A DNA stretch of 64,000 bases, taken from assembly GCA_965644295.1 (NCBI GenBank), contig CBFFRP010000146.1:1-64000 (forward strand), given 5' to 3'. The notes under the pieces were generated by a model. The model was not told the DNA's origin. It did not search any database and was given only the letters and a program-made list of their open reading frames with translations. This stretch comes from Paraphysomonas bandaiensis. Taxonomy: Eukaryota; Chrysophyceae. Shown here one piece after another: positions 53,901 to 64,000 of the stretch. The position numbers and the translations under genes were made by a program. The stretch's first letter is position 1; each line of letters opens with the position of its first letter.

Positions 53901-56900
53901 ACCATTGATTGCGGAAGCTCAGAGTGTCTTGGTTCGTCTCATCGAAGAAAACAAACTCAAGAGCGACCTAGTGTCTGCTATTGGGTCTCGAAACCGTGCA
54001 GCTTTGACTGACCTTCTGGTCAAAGCCCAACAGTTGGGCATGGATTGCAACGAAACTCGTCAGGCTGCTGCACTCAAGAGCCGATTGGAAGAAGAAGATC
54101 GTGCAATTGAATCTCTTAAGAATGCAGTGAACTCACGTGAGCTAGAGACGTTGAGTGCCGCTGTTGCTAAGTGCACGAACATGGGAATGGAATCAGCAGA
54201 CATTACTGCCGCTAAGTCTCTCTTGAGTACTCTTACTGCTGAGAAAAGTGCCCGCGACGCTATCACTGAGGCCATCGGTACGCGTGACCTAAATGCCCTC
54301 AAGAGAGCATTATCGCAAGCCTCTTCCATGGGAATAAGCTCGTCTGTGTCTGAGGTTGTTGAAGGCAATAAGCTACAGAAGGTCCTTGAAAACGAGGTGG
54401 CCGCAGTTGCTGCACTTGATGCCGCCACTGATTCTGGAAACCTGAGCACTATCGAATCCGCTATTACGGGTGCTCTGTCTGTTGGGTTGAAGTCTGATAG
54501 TTGCGCTTCTTTGGAGGCTGCTATTGCTATGCGTGATAATCTCATTGCTGAAAGAGATTGCTTAGCAGAACTTGCGTCTGCGTCTGCATCTAGCGAGATA
54601 GGAAAGCTCGCCAAAGCTCTTGCCGAGGCTAGTCGTCTCGGTCTGTCTGGCCCACAGGTACTTTTAGTTGTATGCACAAAATAATTCCTGACTATATGCG
54701 TAGGTTGATGAAGCTCGTGCTAAAAGCAAAGCGCTTGGTGCTCGGAGTGAAACCTTGGACCGCCTCAGTGCCGTCGCTTCTGGTGATGTTCTTGATGACT
54801 TAGCTGCAGCCCTAGCAGAAGCAGAACGTATGGGTCTTGCTAATACTCCTGAAGCACAAGCTGCAGCTGCTAAGCGTGACAGACTGAAGGAGGAGCAGTC
54901 ATTGGTTGAAGAGTTAGACAGATTAACAGCAACTGCAACCACTGCTAACCAGCAGGAACTATCTCGTGTTGTTGCCCAAGCAATGAGAATGGGACTCAAT
55001 ACCAAGTATCCTGAAAAGATGGCAGCTTCGAAGGCCCGTGCTAAAGCCCTTGGTGAGGAAGTTCAGTTTATAATGAAGATCGAGGTCGCATTCCGCAACA
55101 ATGATATGGACAACATGAAGGAATGCATCTCTCAAGCGACTGCGGCTGGTGTGAGCACCGCTTTTGGGGAAAAGAAAATGCAGGAGTTACAACACCGACA
55201 GAAAATTACAAATGCATTGATTCCCGCCCTCAATGCTAAGGACAATGATGCCGTCCTAAATCTTTTGCGACAAGCTGATGAATGCGGATTACGCAATGAA
55301 ACTGTTGATCAAGCTCGCCTCTTCGCTGATCGCGCTGGTGTTGAAACACGACTCTATGCGGCGTTCGAACGTGCTGAAAAGGAAATGGATTTGAAAGCAC
55401 TTAACGAAGCACTTGAGACTGCAATTGAACTTGGACTGCGCACTCCGGATGTTGAGAAGGCGGAGAAGAGTCGGTCTAGACTAGAGGTTTTTGATAGCGC
55501 TGCCAGTGATATAACCGCTGCTTCTCAAGTAGTTGTTGTAAAACTCGAATCTGGTATTGTTGCTGATGATTTGACGGCACTAAAGCAGGCAATTGCCAAA
55601 GCGGAAGCGGTATGATGTATATATACATGTATTTTATTTTATTTGTTCTTGCGCAGTTGAATCCACCCGCCGGTTGGGGGCCCCTGGCTTCAGCTAAAAA
55701 GAATCTTGAGCTATATGAGCGGCATATTGTTACCCGTCAAGAGTTAATTAATGCACTAGCATCTTCCGATAAAGTTCAGCTTAGGGCTGCCCTTAGCAAT
55801 GCTGAGAATCTGGAAATGCGAATCGAGGAGGTAGGGAATGAGTTTCCTCCGGCCCCGATCTGTACCAACTGCATGTATGTAGGTGAAGCGTGTCCGTGAA
55901 GCCCTAAAGGGAACTGTAAGCGCGCCCACTGAAAGAGCAGCTCCAGTTGAAGACCAAGATTATGAAGAAGCTGAAAAGGCTCGTGAAGAACGGAAGAACA
56001 TCGCAAGACAGGCCCGTTTCGACTTGAAAAACTTTGCTGGACTGCGCACTCCAGACGACTTTGCTAAAGGTGCAATTCTCAATAAGCAGAGCGTCAAAGA
56101 CAAGTTCCTTATTTGGCAGGTGAGATGTTTAAATGTGATTTACCTGTGCGGAATTCATTTTTTCGTAGGGCACAGTAATATCCAAATCACTGATGGATCT
56201 ACCCAAGGATCTAAGTAAGGTGGCCATTCAAATCCACAAGGACTTACTGGGTTACATGGGAGACAAGCACATGCCTTTCCCTGCAATGCTTGCCCAGGAT
56301 GTTCTTCGTAAGGGGTATGAAATATCCCCAATTCGTGACGAGATCTTCCTTCAGATCATTAAACAACTGTCTACCAATCCTAGAGCCGAGTCGGTGGCTA
56401 AGGGCTGGCAGCTGATGTGTATGTGCGTGAGTACTTTCCCTCCATCCCCTGATTTCGAAAACTTCTTATTACATTACATCTTGAATAAGTTGGAGCGGGG
56501 GCGAGGTGCGGTTGTTGACTATGCGAAGTACTGCCTACGAACACTGGAGGGCATGCTCAGCTCAGGAGAGAGCAGTGGCTTTGTGCCGTCAGTGGAAGAG
56601 ATCCAGGCTTACAAGGAGCGTCCACCCATTCTTGCAACTATCGAATTGGTTGACGGGCAAGTGATCACTGAGGATCTACCCGTAACCCCAGATCTTAATG
56701 TTGGGAAAGTGCTGGAAATATGCTCTGGTTGGCTTGATCTCAAAGACAGCAGGGCAAATACCATGGGGATATTTGTGTATGATCTGGGAGAGATTGTATC
56801 TGATAGCTCCAAAGATACCCCAGATCCGTATGCTAATGCACCGTATGCAGACTTGATTCGTACACCGCGCCCTCTTCGTAATGAAGATTTTATGGGCGAC

Positions 56901-57684
56901 GTCATCGTTCAAAAAGCCCGGCAGAGGAGAAGGTTCAAGTTTGTCATTAAGAAGAAAATATTCTTACCTCAACACTACCATCGTGGTGACGACCCCTATT
57001 ATGAGAGGTTGGTGTACCTCCAAGCTGAAGACGAGATAATTGTGCAAGGAAATGTCATGGTTGGGTCGGAAAATGATGCTGCTCATATGGCTGCGATATC
57101 TATGATTGTTGCATTTGGCGACGAAATGCCAGACACTGTTGATGGGCTTCTCGCTGAAGGTGTGTCCGATTTTGTGCCTCCCTCATGGCGCGAGACGCGA
57201 AGCCCGGAGGAGTGGGCTAAAATGATTCTTACTCATAGAAGTCGACTAATCAACATTGAGTCCGAAAATCTACAGGCAGAATTTGTCAGCATGGCGCAGC
57301 AGCTAGCGTACTATGGTACCCATTGGTTTTATGTGTACAAGGTCAATAACCAACCCAAGCTCGTTGCTGATTTACCGCGGGAACTCATATTGGCATTTAA
57401 CTCTGATGGTATGCATATTTTTGCTATGGATAAAACCCTTTTGCATAGCTTTGCATTCGCGGATATCTACAGGTGAGCAAATCTTTATTTTAATAACATT
57501 TCCGTAATGAAATCTGATGTACAGATGGGGTGGTAGCTCCAGCCAGTTTTCGCTAATTATTTGGGACAGCGAAATTAAGGAGAGTTTTGAATTTATTGTG
57601 ACCACTGCTCAGGCCGCGGATATGGCTGCCATTATTCTAGATCATATCCGTACAATAATGTCTCTGCAGGATGCGGAAGCTTAA
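50941..57684 (+). CDS. Unconventional myosin with MyTH4-FERM tail
   Basis: Thirteen exons (50941-50985, 51040-51120, 51166-51552, 51607-51849, 51896-52069, 52124-52558, 52608-53720, 53770-54657, 54704-55609, 55657-55830, 55883-56119, 56169-57472, 57525-57684) give 2,048 aa. An SH3-like N-terminus ([17 protein letters not shown]) precedes the motor. The motor shows the P-loop [12 protein letters not shown] near 157, switch [10 protein letters not shown] near 216, and switch [17 protein letters not shown] near 441, completed by splicing to [15 protein letters not shown]. One IQ motif ([16 protein letters not shown]) is near 765. Residues about 800-1500 are helical repeats of about 30-35 aa built on L..A...A...G. 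MyTH4 ([20 protein letters not shown] near 1614) and a FERM-like domain (about 1715-2048) follow. It moves on actin and the tail could bind microtubules or membrane cargo. The first intron join is chosen to restore the SH3-like strand. Confidence 0.93.
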
Positions 57685-57954
57685 GTTCTTTTGTTGCAGC
57701 AACTCTTGTACCCCTGCACGGAATTGTGTATGATTTGTTACAATTGTGCACCAATCAAATATTGGCGGAGCAGCCACAGCTGTGTTGCTCTTTAATAATT
57801 TAGAATATTAAGAATCAAATATCATGATTATTATCTATTCCCTCAGTTATACGTACCACTATAGCGTAGAGAAATATGAGATTATAAGAATTGAACAGCT
57901 ACCTTCGCAAAAGTAATTCGATTACTACATACATGCACACTAGCAGCATTGCAG
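57685..57954. other. 3' region of the myosin gene
   Basis: AT-rich. TAATAATTTAGAATATTAAG words near 57790 may serve polyadenylation. No gene. Confidence 0.4.
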
Positions 57955-58345
57955 GTTAGAGATGGCGCATTGCCATGCGGACGGAGCCAGGGTCCCAAAT
58001 CAAATAAATCGATGTCTTTGTTCTGAACGAAAGTTGAATGATATGGGATGTAGATTCACTGTGTGGTATGGCATTCAAATATACGACAGTATTACTGACG
58101 AGCTGGTGCTGGAAGGACCGATGACCGATGACCAATGGCATGACCGCAGTACCAACACAGGGTGAACATGTAGTCAATATCAGTGATAGAACGCGTGAAG
58201 ATGAGCTGGAATTGTTGCATAGGAGAGCAGGTCATTTTAACAAGCATGCTGCCAGTATCTGAAATCACAAGAATGCTACCAGCATGCACGGAGTTCTACA
58301 GACTCACCGGAGATTAACGCCATCGAGGAGAAATGACTTTAGCTG
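57955..58345 (+). pseudogene. Scrambled copia pol fragment, right arm of inverted repeat
   Basis: Pieces of the copia polyprotein are joined out of order. First HCHADGA (integrase core), then QINRCLCSERKLNDMGCRFT through ELVLEGPM (upstream of integrase), then EDELELLHRRAGHFNKHA (zinc module), then QECYQHARSSTDSP up to the Glu-containing end. In the intact element these lie near codons 651, 437-480, 507-527 and 665-688. Frames are interrupted. The fragment faces a minus-strand copy of part of the same region at 58346-58600. Confidence 0.8.
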
Positions 58346-59707
58346 ATATTGACTTCATATTTACTCCGCGTTCCTGAAGCATCTGGCAATGCCAACAGTT
58401 TCTGTGTTGGCACACTGCGGTCATGCCATTGATCATCGGTCCTTCTAGCACCAGTTCCTCAGTATGGCTATTGTATATTTGGATTCCATATACCACACAG
58501 TGAATCTACATCCCATATCATTCAATTTTCTCCTAGAATAAAGAAAACGATTTATCTGATTTGACACCTCAATATTTTTCCATTCTCCACTGGTTCCCAC
58601 ACTTGGAGTTCCGATCCCCGTTTTGACCCATGATTGATCGAGCATGTATAGGAATTCAGCATACACATCACATATCATTCATTAGGAACATCGACGATGA
58701 GCAACAGGTATCCATATAATATGTATAGTGTATATCATCTTGAATACTGCATATATTCGCCTCATATAGATTACACGACATGTTGTACTCGATCATATTA
58801 GCTTCATCTTTAGCAGATAGTTTCACTGGTTCCCCTCGTCGAATATTTTCAACTGTTCACAGCTTCTTACCCGGATTTCGACCATAATATCTTTTACTTT
58901 TCTCTACTCTTGGAAAAGGCTTTCTCTTCATCTTTGATATTTTTTCACCCTTCTTCATATTTTTCTGCCTTTTTCTGCACTGTTCCGTAGAATGCCTTCC
59001 TCCTTACCATGAAAATAGTTTCCCCTATTATTGTGTTGATCACGCTCTCTCCGAAACGGTTTACTCTTCTCAATGAAGTTTCAGCTCCTCCACAATCTTG
59101 TGTTTCTGCTCTATTCCTAATCTCCCGGGAATGGAACCATCATAGAGAGCATTAAATTTTTCTTGATAACGTTGCATAATAAAATTTATTAGACATTAAA
59201 TATAAGACAACATTCAGAGGAGCATATTCCTCATTCAGCAAACCTTCCCGTAGTCTTGTGATTTTTGACAACACTCCGATATGTCCTGCTGCTGCTCCTG
59301 TAGTTCTTTCAGCAGTATACTGAGTCAGCAGTTCGCTGATCTTATTTTCTGCAAAGCATTTATTCAATTCTTCAATCATAACATGTGTTTTAAACCTCTA
59401 TGCAACAGATGGAACTTTTGGAGCGCCTCTAAAGGAGATTGCACTGCTTCCCTGCAGTACGAATAGGCTATATGTCATCCGCCTTCCAGGTCTTCTTCAT
59501 AGCTTGTCTGTAAGCCCTGTCCTCCGTTAACATGAGTGGCTGTTCTCCGAAGTCGCTTTCCTTAGGTGGCGGCTCCACCGCTACTTTACTCTGTTCCTTC
59601 CGAAACAGAAATGTCTCAAAATCCTCGATCCATTGCTCAACATTACCCTATAAATAAACTGCGGAACCACTCCTCTATCCTTCTTCTTTCGTCCTCGCTC
59701 GCTACCA
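58346..59707 (-). pseudogene. Decayed copia gag-protease-pol fragment
   Basis: Read on the minus strand from 59707 the order is PBS (identical to the intact element), gag (VVPQF near the start, EELNKCFAENKISELLTQYT near 59375), a degenerate zinc-knuckle region, protease with the same DTCCSSSMF motif near 58710, then NRFLYSRRKLNDMGCRFT and ELVLEGPM near 58550-58430. Stops and frameshifts are numerous. It ends near 58346, where it abuts the plus-strand fragment tail to tail. Confidence 0.85.
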
Positions 59708-59951
59708 TGTTGGACAATGGTCATTCTTTAACTAGATAGATTAATTAATATCGTTTACACGAATCGTGACGAAAACAGAATATCCTCTTTGCACCACGCA
59801 TAACCTTCTACATGTGTGAACCTTTCGCTACTAAATATCTTGAAGGAGCAAACTATATTTCAGTTTCTCAATATTAATACATCACCATACTTCACTGTAA
59901 TCTCACACATTGTCTTCAAGTAACACACTGAATATACTAATCCATATTAGA
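59708..59951 (-). repeat. Diverged copia 5' LTR of the rearranged copy
   Basis: The reverse complement begins TCTAATATGGATTAGTATAT, continues through TTACTTGAAGACAATGT and ACAGTGAAGTATGGTGATGT, and ends CCATTGTCCAACA just before the PBS. It is shorter than the intact LTR through small deletions. Its end retains an ATG (in ATGACCATTGTCCAAC) in frame with gag across the PBS, as in the intact element. Confidence 0.88.
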
Positions 59952-60709
59952 CACTTATATCTAATACTGTAGTTCTATATAACTGAAAAACTAAAGTCTC
60001 GCCACGACACATGGGACGGTTTTTTTCAGTTGTTGTCATCTTTATGCTAGAATTGTGTATTCAATAATATCACTAATTAACCTATTTAGTCTGACGACTA
60101 AATCGGTCTCAGTGATAATAGTATGAACAAAAAATATTGAATTCGACGGAAAAACAGAATTGACTGCAACTCCAACATAATATTCATCCTGGACTGAAAC
60201 AGGACTTACATCTCATCGACACTATTATTATCTATTAGAATTACTTTTAGTTCATCGTGCAAATCGTTGTCTTGGGGATTGCATCGATCTCTCCGATAAC
60301 AGAGGCATTGGTTGTGTTGGTTATCGCTATCTCATGAAACATATCTGCTTCCCTGGTGATAGACCGGTAGATATTTAGAATATGTATTGGATAAATATTA
60401 CTTAACGAAATGTTGATATCCAGATGATATATATATTCACTCTCATTAAGAATTTTATTATGCGGTTTATTGTCGTCTATACTTTGGTACACTACAGGAA
60501 GGTATTGAATACAAAATACTATACTCATACGCACCACTTACATACCATATGGAGTTACAGCGGAGGCGATAGATCGCCATGTTAATCTATAAATTCAAGA
60601 TATATTTCCAATTATACAGGAGATTAAGGATAAGGGTAATTAGATATATATATAATATAACTACATGACCAGTCATAATAAGCGGCGTAATAAACTTTTC
60701 GAACATAAA
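59952..60709. other. Spacer with another LTR-end relic
   Basis: Near 60080-60110 ACCTATTTAGTCTGACGACT resembles the end of the second copia LTR subfamily (CCCGTCTAGTCGGACGACTT). A 96-codon minus-strand frame at 60247-60537 has protein-like stretches but no recognised motif. I do not call it a gene. Confidence 0.4.
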
Positions 60710-62339
60710 TTAATCGTCGTCCGATGAGTCTTTTATATCCAGTAGATCTAAAAGATCAGGGCGCTCAGAGCTATTGCTCTCATATTCACTTTCACTACAA
60801 CAATCCCTCACGGGGCCAACAACCCATTTCTCTAACGCCTTTTGCACATCCAGAGAAATTTCTGACGCAAAACAGGAAGCCTCCTGACTCGCAGCAGTGA
60901 TTGAAGGGCTAATTGACTGTCCGCTAGACTTATTCGTATATAGTGGACCTGGCACTGGCACGTTGTCAGTATGATAAGTACTTGTGTCAGAAACATGTTT
61001 GGCTTCATGTTCTTTACTTTTGATTTCTGCTACGTCCTCTTCATAAAGGAACCCAGGTCGGGACCCAGTAAGGAGTTGTACCGCGGCCCTCACATCCCAT
61101 ATGTCGCTACCAGATCTAAGCGCCTTTGAGTCTACCGATAACTGTGGAAACTGACGTAACTGAGGTTTCTTTATCCTTTTACTTTTGATACGCTGTACCT
61201 CTTGTTGTCGCAGATGGCGCTCAGCATAATTTAACAACTTGTGAATATCAACCACACCACTAACTCCACCTATTTCCTGGTATATATCCATTGCCTGCTT
61301 TTTTTCTTCTGAACTTCCCCTGATAACTGGAGGCAGTAGCAAAGCCTGAATTTACATATATCATTCAACACAAAATCTACGAACAGAAAGGCTTATGTAC
61401 CTTAGTGACTGCTGGGTGTGATCTAAGAAGTTCAATGAATTCGTCTAACGAGAGCCCACATTGTTGACACCGATGATCTTCTAAATCATTCTCCCCATTT
61501 TTTCTTGTCTTAATATCCAAAGGCACTGAGGCGTCCGCCTGGATACCACTTTCAAGAACAGCTTGTGAATTAAGCAAGCGCTGATTCTGCTCCTTGTATT
61601 CTTTGGGTAAATCTGATGAGCGTTCGACACCCCCTTCCATTGACATTGGAGCGGAACATACATTCTCTCTAGACTTATTTGAAACACAATGGGATGTTGC
61701 ATCTAGTGGACATTCAGCACCCCGCTCCACTGATATTGGAGCAGAACATGCACTCCCTCTACTATCATTAGTAACATGATGGGGTGACATGGATGTCCTG
61801 CTCATTAATTGATCCATCCTCTTCTTCAAACTGTCATACTCAGGATCATAAGCGGAAGGCTGTATATCCACAACAGAATCTGTTTCACAGAGGTTGCGGG
61901 TAGATAGCGTAAACTTGTATCCTAACCCTGCTGTGGACTCTAGCACTTCACCAGATCCTGACGATTTCATTCTCCGTAATGTATCAAGAATAAAACCATC
62001 CCCTCCCTCATGAAGAGAAGAAGATATATCGGAATCAGCGCTATTCTGGCGATCAAATGATCTATTCTTGTGAACTCGGTTGTTTGAATGACCGACAGGA
62101 GAGGAACTTCCTAATGATTCTGCCTCACTACTTTCATTTCCGCTGTTAAGAGAACTCTGTCGTGATTCTTTCCTTCTAAATAATGATTGTCTTCGAAATA
62201 CGGACATAATACTGCTTTTTGTTTTCTTGTTGTTATCATTAGCTGACTTCTGTGTGCCATCACTATCACACTTAGAGTTGCTGCGCTTAGATTTTGTTAA
62301 GTAAGAAAGCCATGATTTACGAGGAGGAGATCCACTCAT
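60710..62339 (-). CDS. Ser-rich protein, unknown, with tandem CSAP repeats
   Basis: Exons 62339-61401 and 61345-60710 (55-bp intron) give 524 aa, starting at the ATG of MSGSPPRKSW. The first 130 residues are Ser/Arg/Lys-rich and likely phosphorylated and disordered. Residues about 195-255 hold two tandem repeats of roughly 27 aa built on NxSRxxxCSAPxSxExGxE. The junction restores CQQCGLSLDEFIELLRSHPA then VTKALLLPPVIRG, a small helical domain with a CxxC pair. A LLNYAERHLRQQEVQRIKSK coiled helix follows, then an acidic C-terminus ending LDLLDIKDSSDDD. There is no membrane segment. No family recognised; scaffold or regulatory protein is a guess. Confidence 0.7.
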
Positions 62340-63249
62340 TATCAACTAAGAAAATTTGTAGTGACTTGAGTTGATTGGGTTAATAGAAGACAGTGCAGCT
62401 GGTCATATATATGAAAGCTTAAGCTGTATAATACACAATGTGCTATGCTATTGCAACTCCCGACTATGTCCAGCGACAGAAAACATGCAATTTCCGAGGC
62501 TGATTAAGATTATTTGCAATAAAGATTCGATATAATCTGCATTAATGAGTATAGAGCGATGTGGTAGTTGAGCGAGAACTGTCATCATATCATTTCAATT
62601 AACGGCTGTGTAATTTAACGGTTTCGGGCAGCTGCCCGTGATGTATTTTGTATGTACAGCAGAGTGTATACCCTCCTATATGGATTCTTTCAGCCGTAAA
62701 CCAGTACAGAGTATACCATATGGTTTGTGAATCTTAATATACTGTATTTGTGGCATGAAATCCCACATTTATAGTAAAACCCTCTGTCAAAATGTGTTAT
62801 AATAACCATGAATTTTGACAACAATACAATGTAGAAACCTTAGAAATTCAATTTTCCGAAACATATTGATGCAAAAAAAACTATAGATAGATCTGCATTG
62901 GGGTGAACCTCTTGTACAGCTGTATTCAAGGCGACAACCCTATACATACAGTACCACCATATACCATACACACATACAGCAGCAGAGGTATCCTGAGAGA
63001 GCTGTAGAATATACAGTGAGGTGTGCGTAGTGTAGATATGGGAAATATTCACACTCAACTCACCTCTTGAGTATATATACACACAGCTACAAGAGTTGAT
63101 TAAGCAGATTACCCGATCGGGAATATACCCTCTATTGTATCCATATATTAACAATGCAAGTCGGTGTATCTTCTTCGTAATAAGCTTCTATCCTTCCCTT
63201 AATAAGACTATACATACATACCATACATACAGATACATCATAGCATAAC
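62340..63249. other. Divergent promoter region
   Basis: Sequence between the Ser-rich gene (-) and the SCAR/WAVE gene (+). It contains GTATACC and GTACAG words near 62650-62720. No gene seen. Confidence 0.4.
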
Positions 63250-64000
63250 ATGCCTATTGCTATTCGTACAATTTCAAACCCATTTGAATGCACTGATCAT
63301 TCTTCCTATACTAAAGATCGAGATGGAAGTCATGTGTTACAGAGTGCTCATATAGCGAGGTGTGTTATCTCTCCTATTAATACATATGTCTCTTATATAT
63401 ATACGCAGTATGGTGGGCTCTATTCAACAAGTAGCTCTTCTTGCAGATTATGCGACTGAGATATTCAATAACCTTCAACAATATACGGCTAGACTGAATG
63501 ATCGAATCGCCGACATCTCGTCCCGAGCCAATGACGTGTGTCGAAACCTCCCAGATGTACAGCGTATAGTCTCTCAAATAGATACCAGCGCACCTGCTCC
63601 ACACTCCGCATTTAAACAGAGTGAAGTCTCAACTGAAACTCAGATGTTGACTGTACATACACGATCCCAATCTATCAAGGAAAGATATGAGCATGGCATG
63701 GAAAAAATTCCTAATGTCGCAGAGATGGATCACTACCTCACTTCGCTTTCTGAGAAGGAGCTAAGCTCAATGGGATTCCGAGTCAAGGATTCTATGTCCA
63801 AGGTTTCCTGTACTGCTCTCTACTCTGATCCGTCCTTTTTTCTTGATGAGTGGATTCGAGTTGAGGAAGAGCGACAGAAAATACAGAAGGCTGAGAAAGA
63901 TAAGAAGAAGAAAGAGCGCCAAGAGCGGCGTGCAGCCTTGCGATTGGAAAGAGAGAAAAAGCGCAGCGCCCAAAGTAAGCCTGAGAAAAAGAAGGGGCTC
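63250..64000 (+). CDS. SCAR: SCAR/WAVE actin-nucleation promoting factor, N-terminal part
   Basis: Exons 63250-63359 and 63409 to the window end (49-bp intron) give the first 234 residues; the gene continues beyond 64000. Splicing restores SMVGSIQQVALLADYATEIF, NNLQQYTARLNDRIADISSR and DVQRIVSQI, the SCAR/WAVE homology helices that bind Abi and HSPC300/Brk1. ALYSDPSFFLDEWIRVEEER is the conserved 'YSDPsyFFd.W' step, and a basic Lys/Arg-rich coil follows. The proline-rich and VCA segments that activate Arp2/3 must lie outside the window. The protein is the output subunit of the WAVE complex that drives lamellipodial actin under Rac control, and fits the myosin as evidence for an actin-rich motile cell. 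Confidence 0.9.

Noticed and set aside
54060-54677. 205-codon minus-strand frame inside the myosin stalk
   Set aside because: Shadow of the Ala/Leu/Ser-rich helical repeats on the other strand.
60247-60537. 96-codon minus-strand frame
   Set aside because: Protein-like in places but no motif, no splice partner and located among LTR relics.
1-64000. CRISPR arrays, rRNA, tRNA genes and bacterial operons
   Set aside because: No spaced direct-repeat array, no rRNA core and no clear tRNA cloverleaf were found; the split genes are eukaryotic. The tandem repeats have no unique spacers.

Overview
The window is nuclear DNA of a eukaryotic microbe. Most genes are split by short GT-AG introns, mostly 43-60 bp, whose splicing can be followed by eye because each join restores a conserved protein frame. 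Gene content points to a flagellated or amoeboid free-living protist, most likely a stramenopile or other SAR lineage. The pointers are a MyTH4-FERM myosin, a Tubby protein, a CCDC148-like coiled-coil protein, a SCAR/WAVE protein, PEX11, a stand-alone Hpt phosphotransfer protein, LPLH-type ankyrin repeats, a two-pore-module cyclic-nucleotide-type channel and secretory sulfotransferases. This placement is an inference, because no rRNA or organellar marker is present.

Layout. 1-6.5 kb: a decayed copia relic, a C2-domain protein (+), a PAN/apple-glycosyltransferase (-), and AT-rich spacer with LTR debris. 6.57-12.03 kb: a complete, young Ty1/copia element with two LTRs that look identical and a perfect 5-bp target duplication. 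12.2-16.3 kb: a 20-exon multidomain glycosyltransferase (-). 17.2-19.1 kb: an ankyrin protein (+). 19.5-20.4 kb: a sulfotransferase (-). 20.5-20.9 kb: a (CATA)n array. 21.1-21.9 kb: a CIA30-like complex I assembly factor (+). 22-24 kb: mostly empty, with a V-type pyrophosphatase fragment. 24.2-25.5 kb: two overlapping genes, the second an F-box/chromo-barrel protein. 25.8-26.1 kb: an LTR-like relic. 26.5-27.6 kb: PEX11 (-). 28.1-30.7 kb: the CCDC148-like protein (+). 31.4-32.3 kb: an alpha/beta hydrolase (-). 32.7-33.1 kb: a small basic protein (+). 33.4-34.6 kb: a mitochondrial S-adenosylmethionine carrier (-). 36.4-37.6 kb: a second sulfotransferase (-). 37.6-38.6 kb: a 979-bp (CATA)n array. 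38.7-40.2 kb: a Tubby-like protein (+). 40.8-43.5 kb: retroelement debris. 44.3-47.9 kb: the double channel (-). 48.8-49.2 kb: Hpt (+). 50.9-57.7 kb: a 13-exon myosin (+). 58.0-60.1 kb: a rearranged copia relic. 60.7-62.3 kb: an unknown Ser-rich protein (-). 63.25 kb to the end: the N-terminal part of SCAR/WAVE (+).

Connections. Four minus-strand genes (two glycosyltransferases, two sulfotransferases) carry secretory signal or anchor sequences and could act in making sulfated glycans. Myosin and SCAR/WAVE are actin-system genes, and the Tubby and CCDC148-like proteins fit a cilium. Gene order otherwise looks like an ordinary protist chromosome and not an operon. Both (CATA)n arrays lie just 5' of a sulfotransferase, between divergent genes. 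The copia family has an unusual design: the gag-pol start codon sits inside the LTR.
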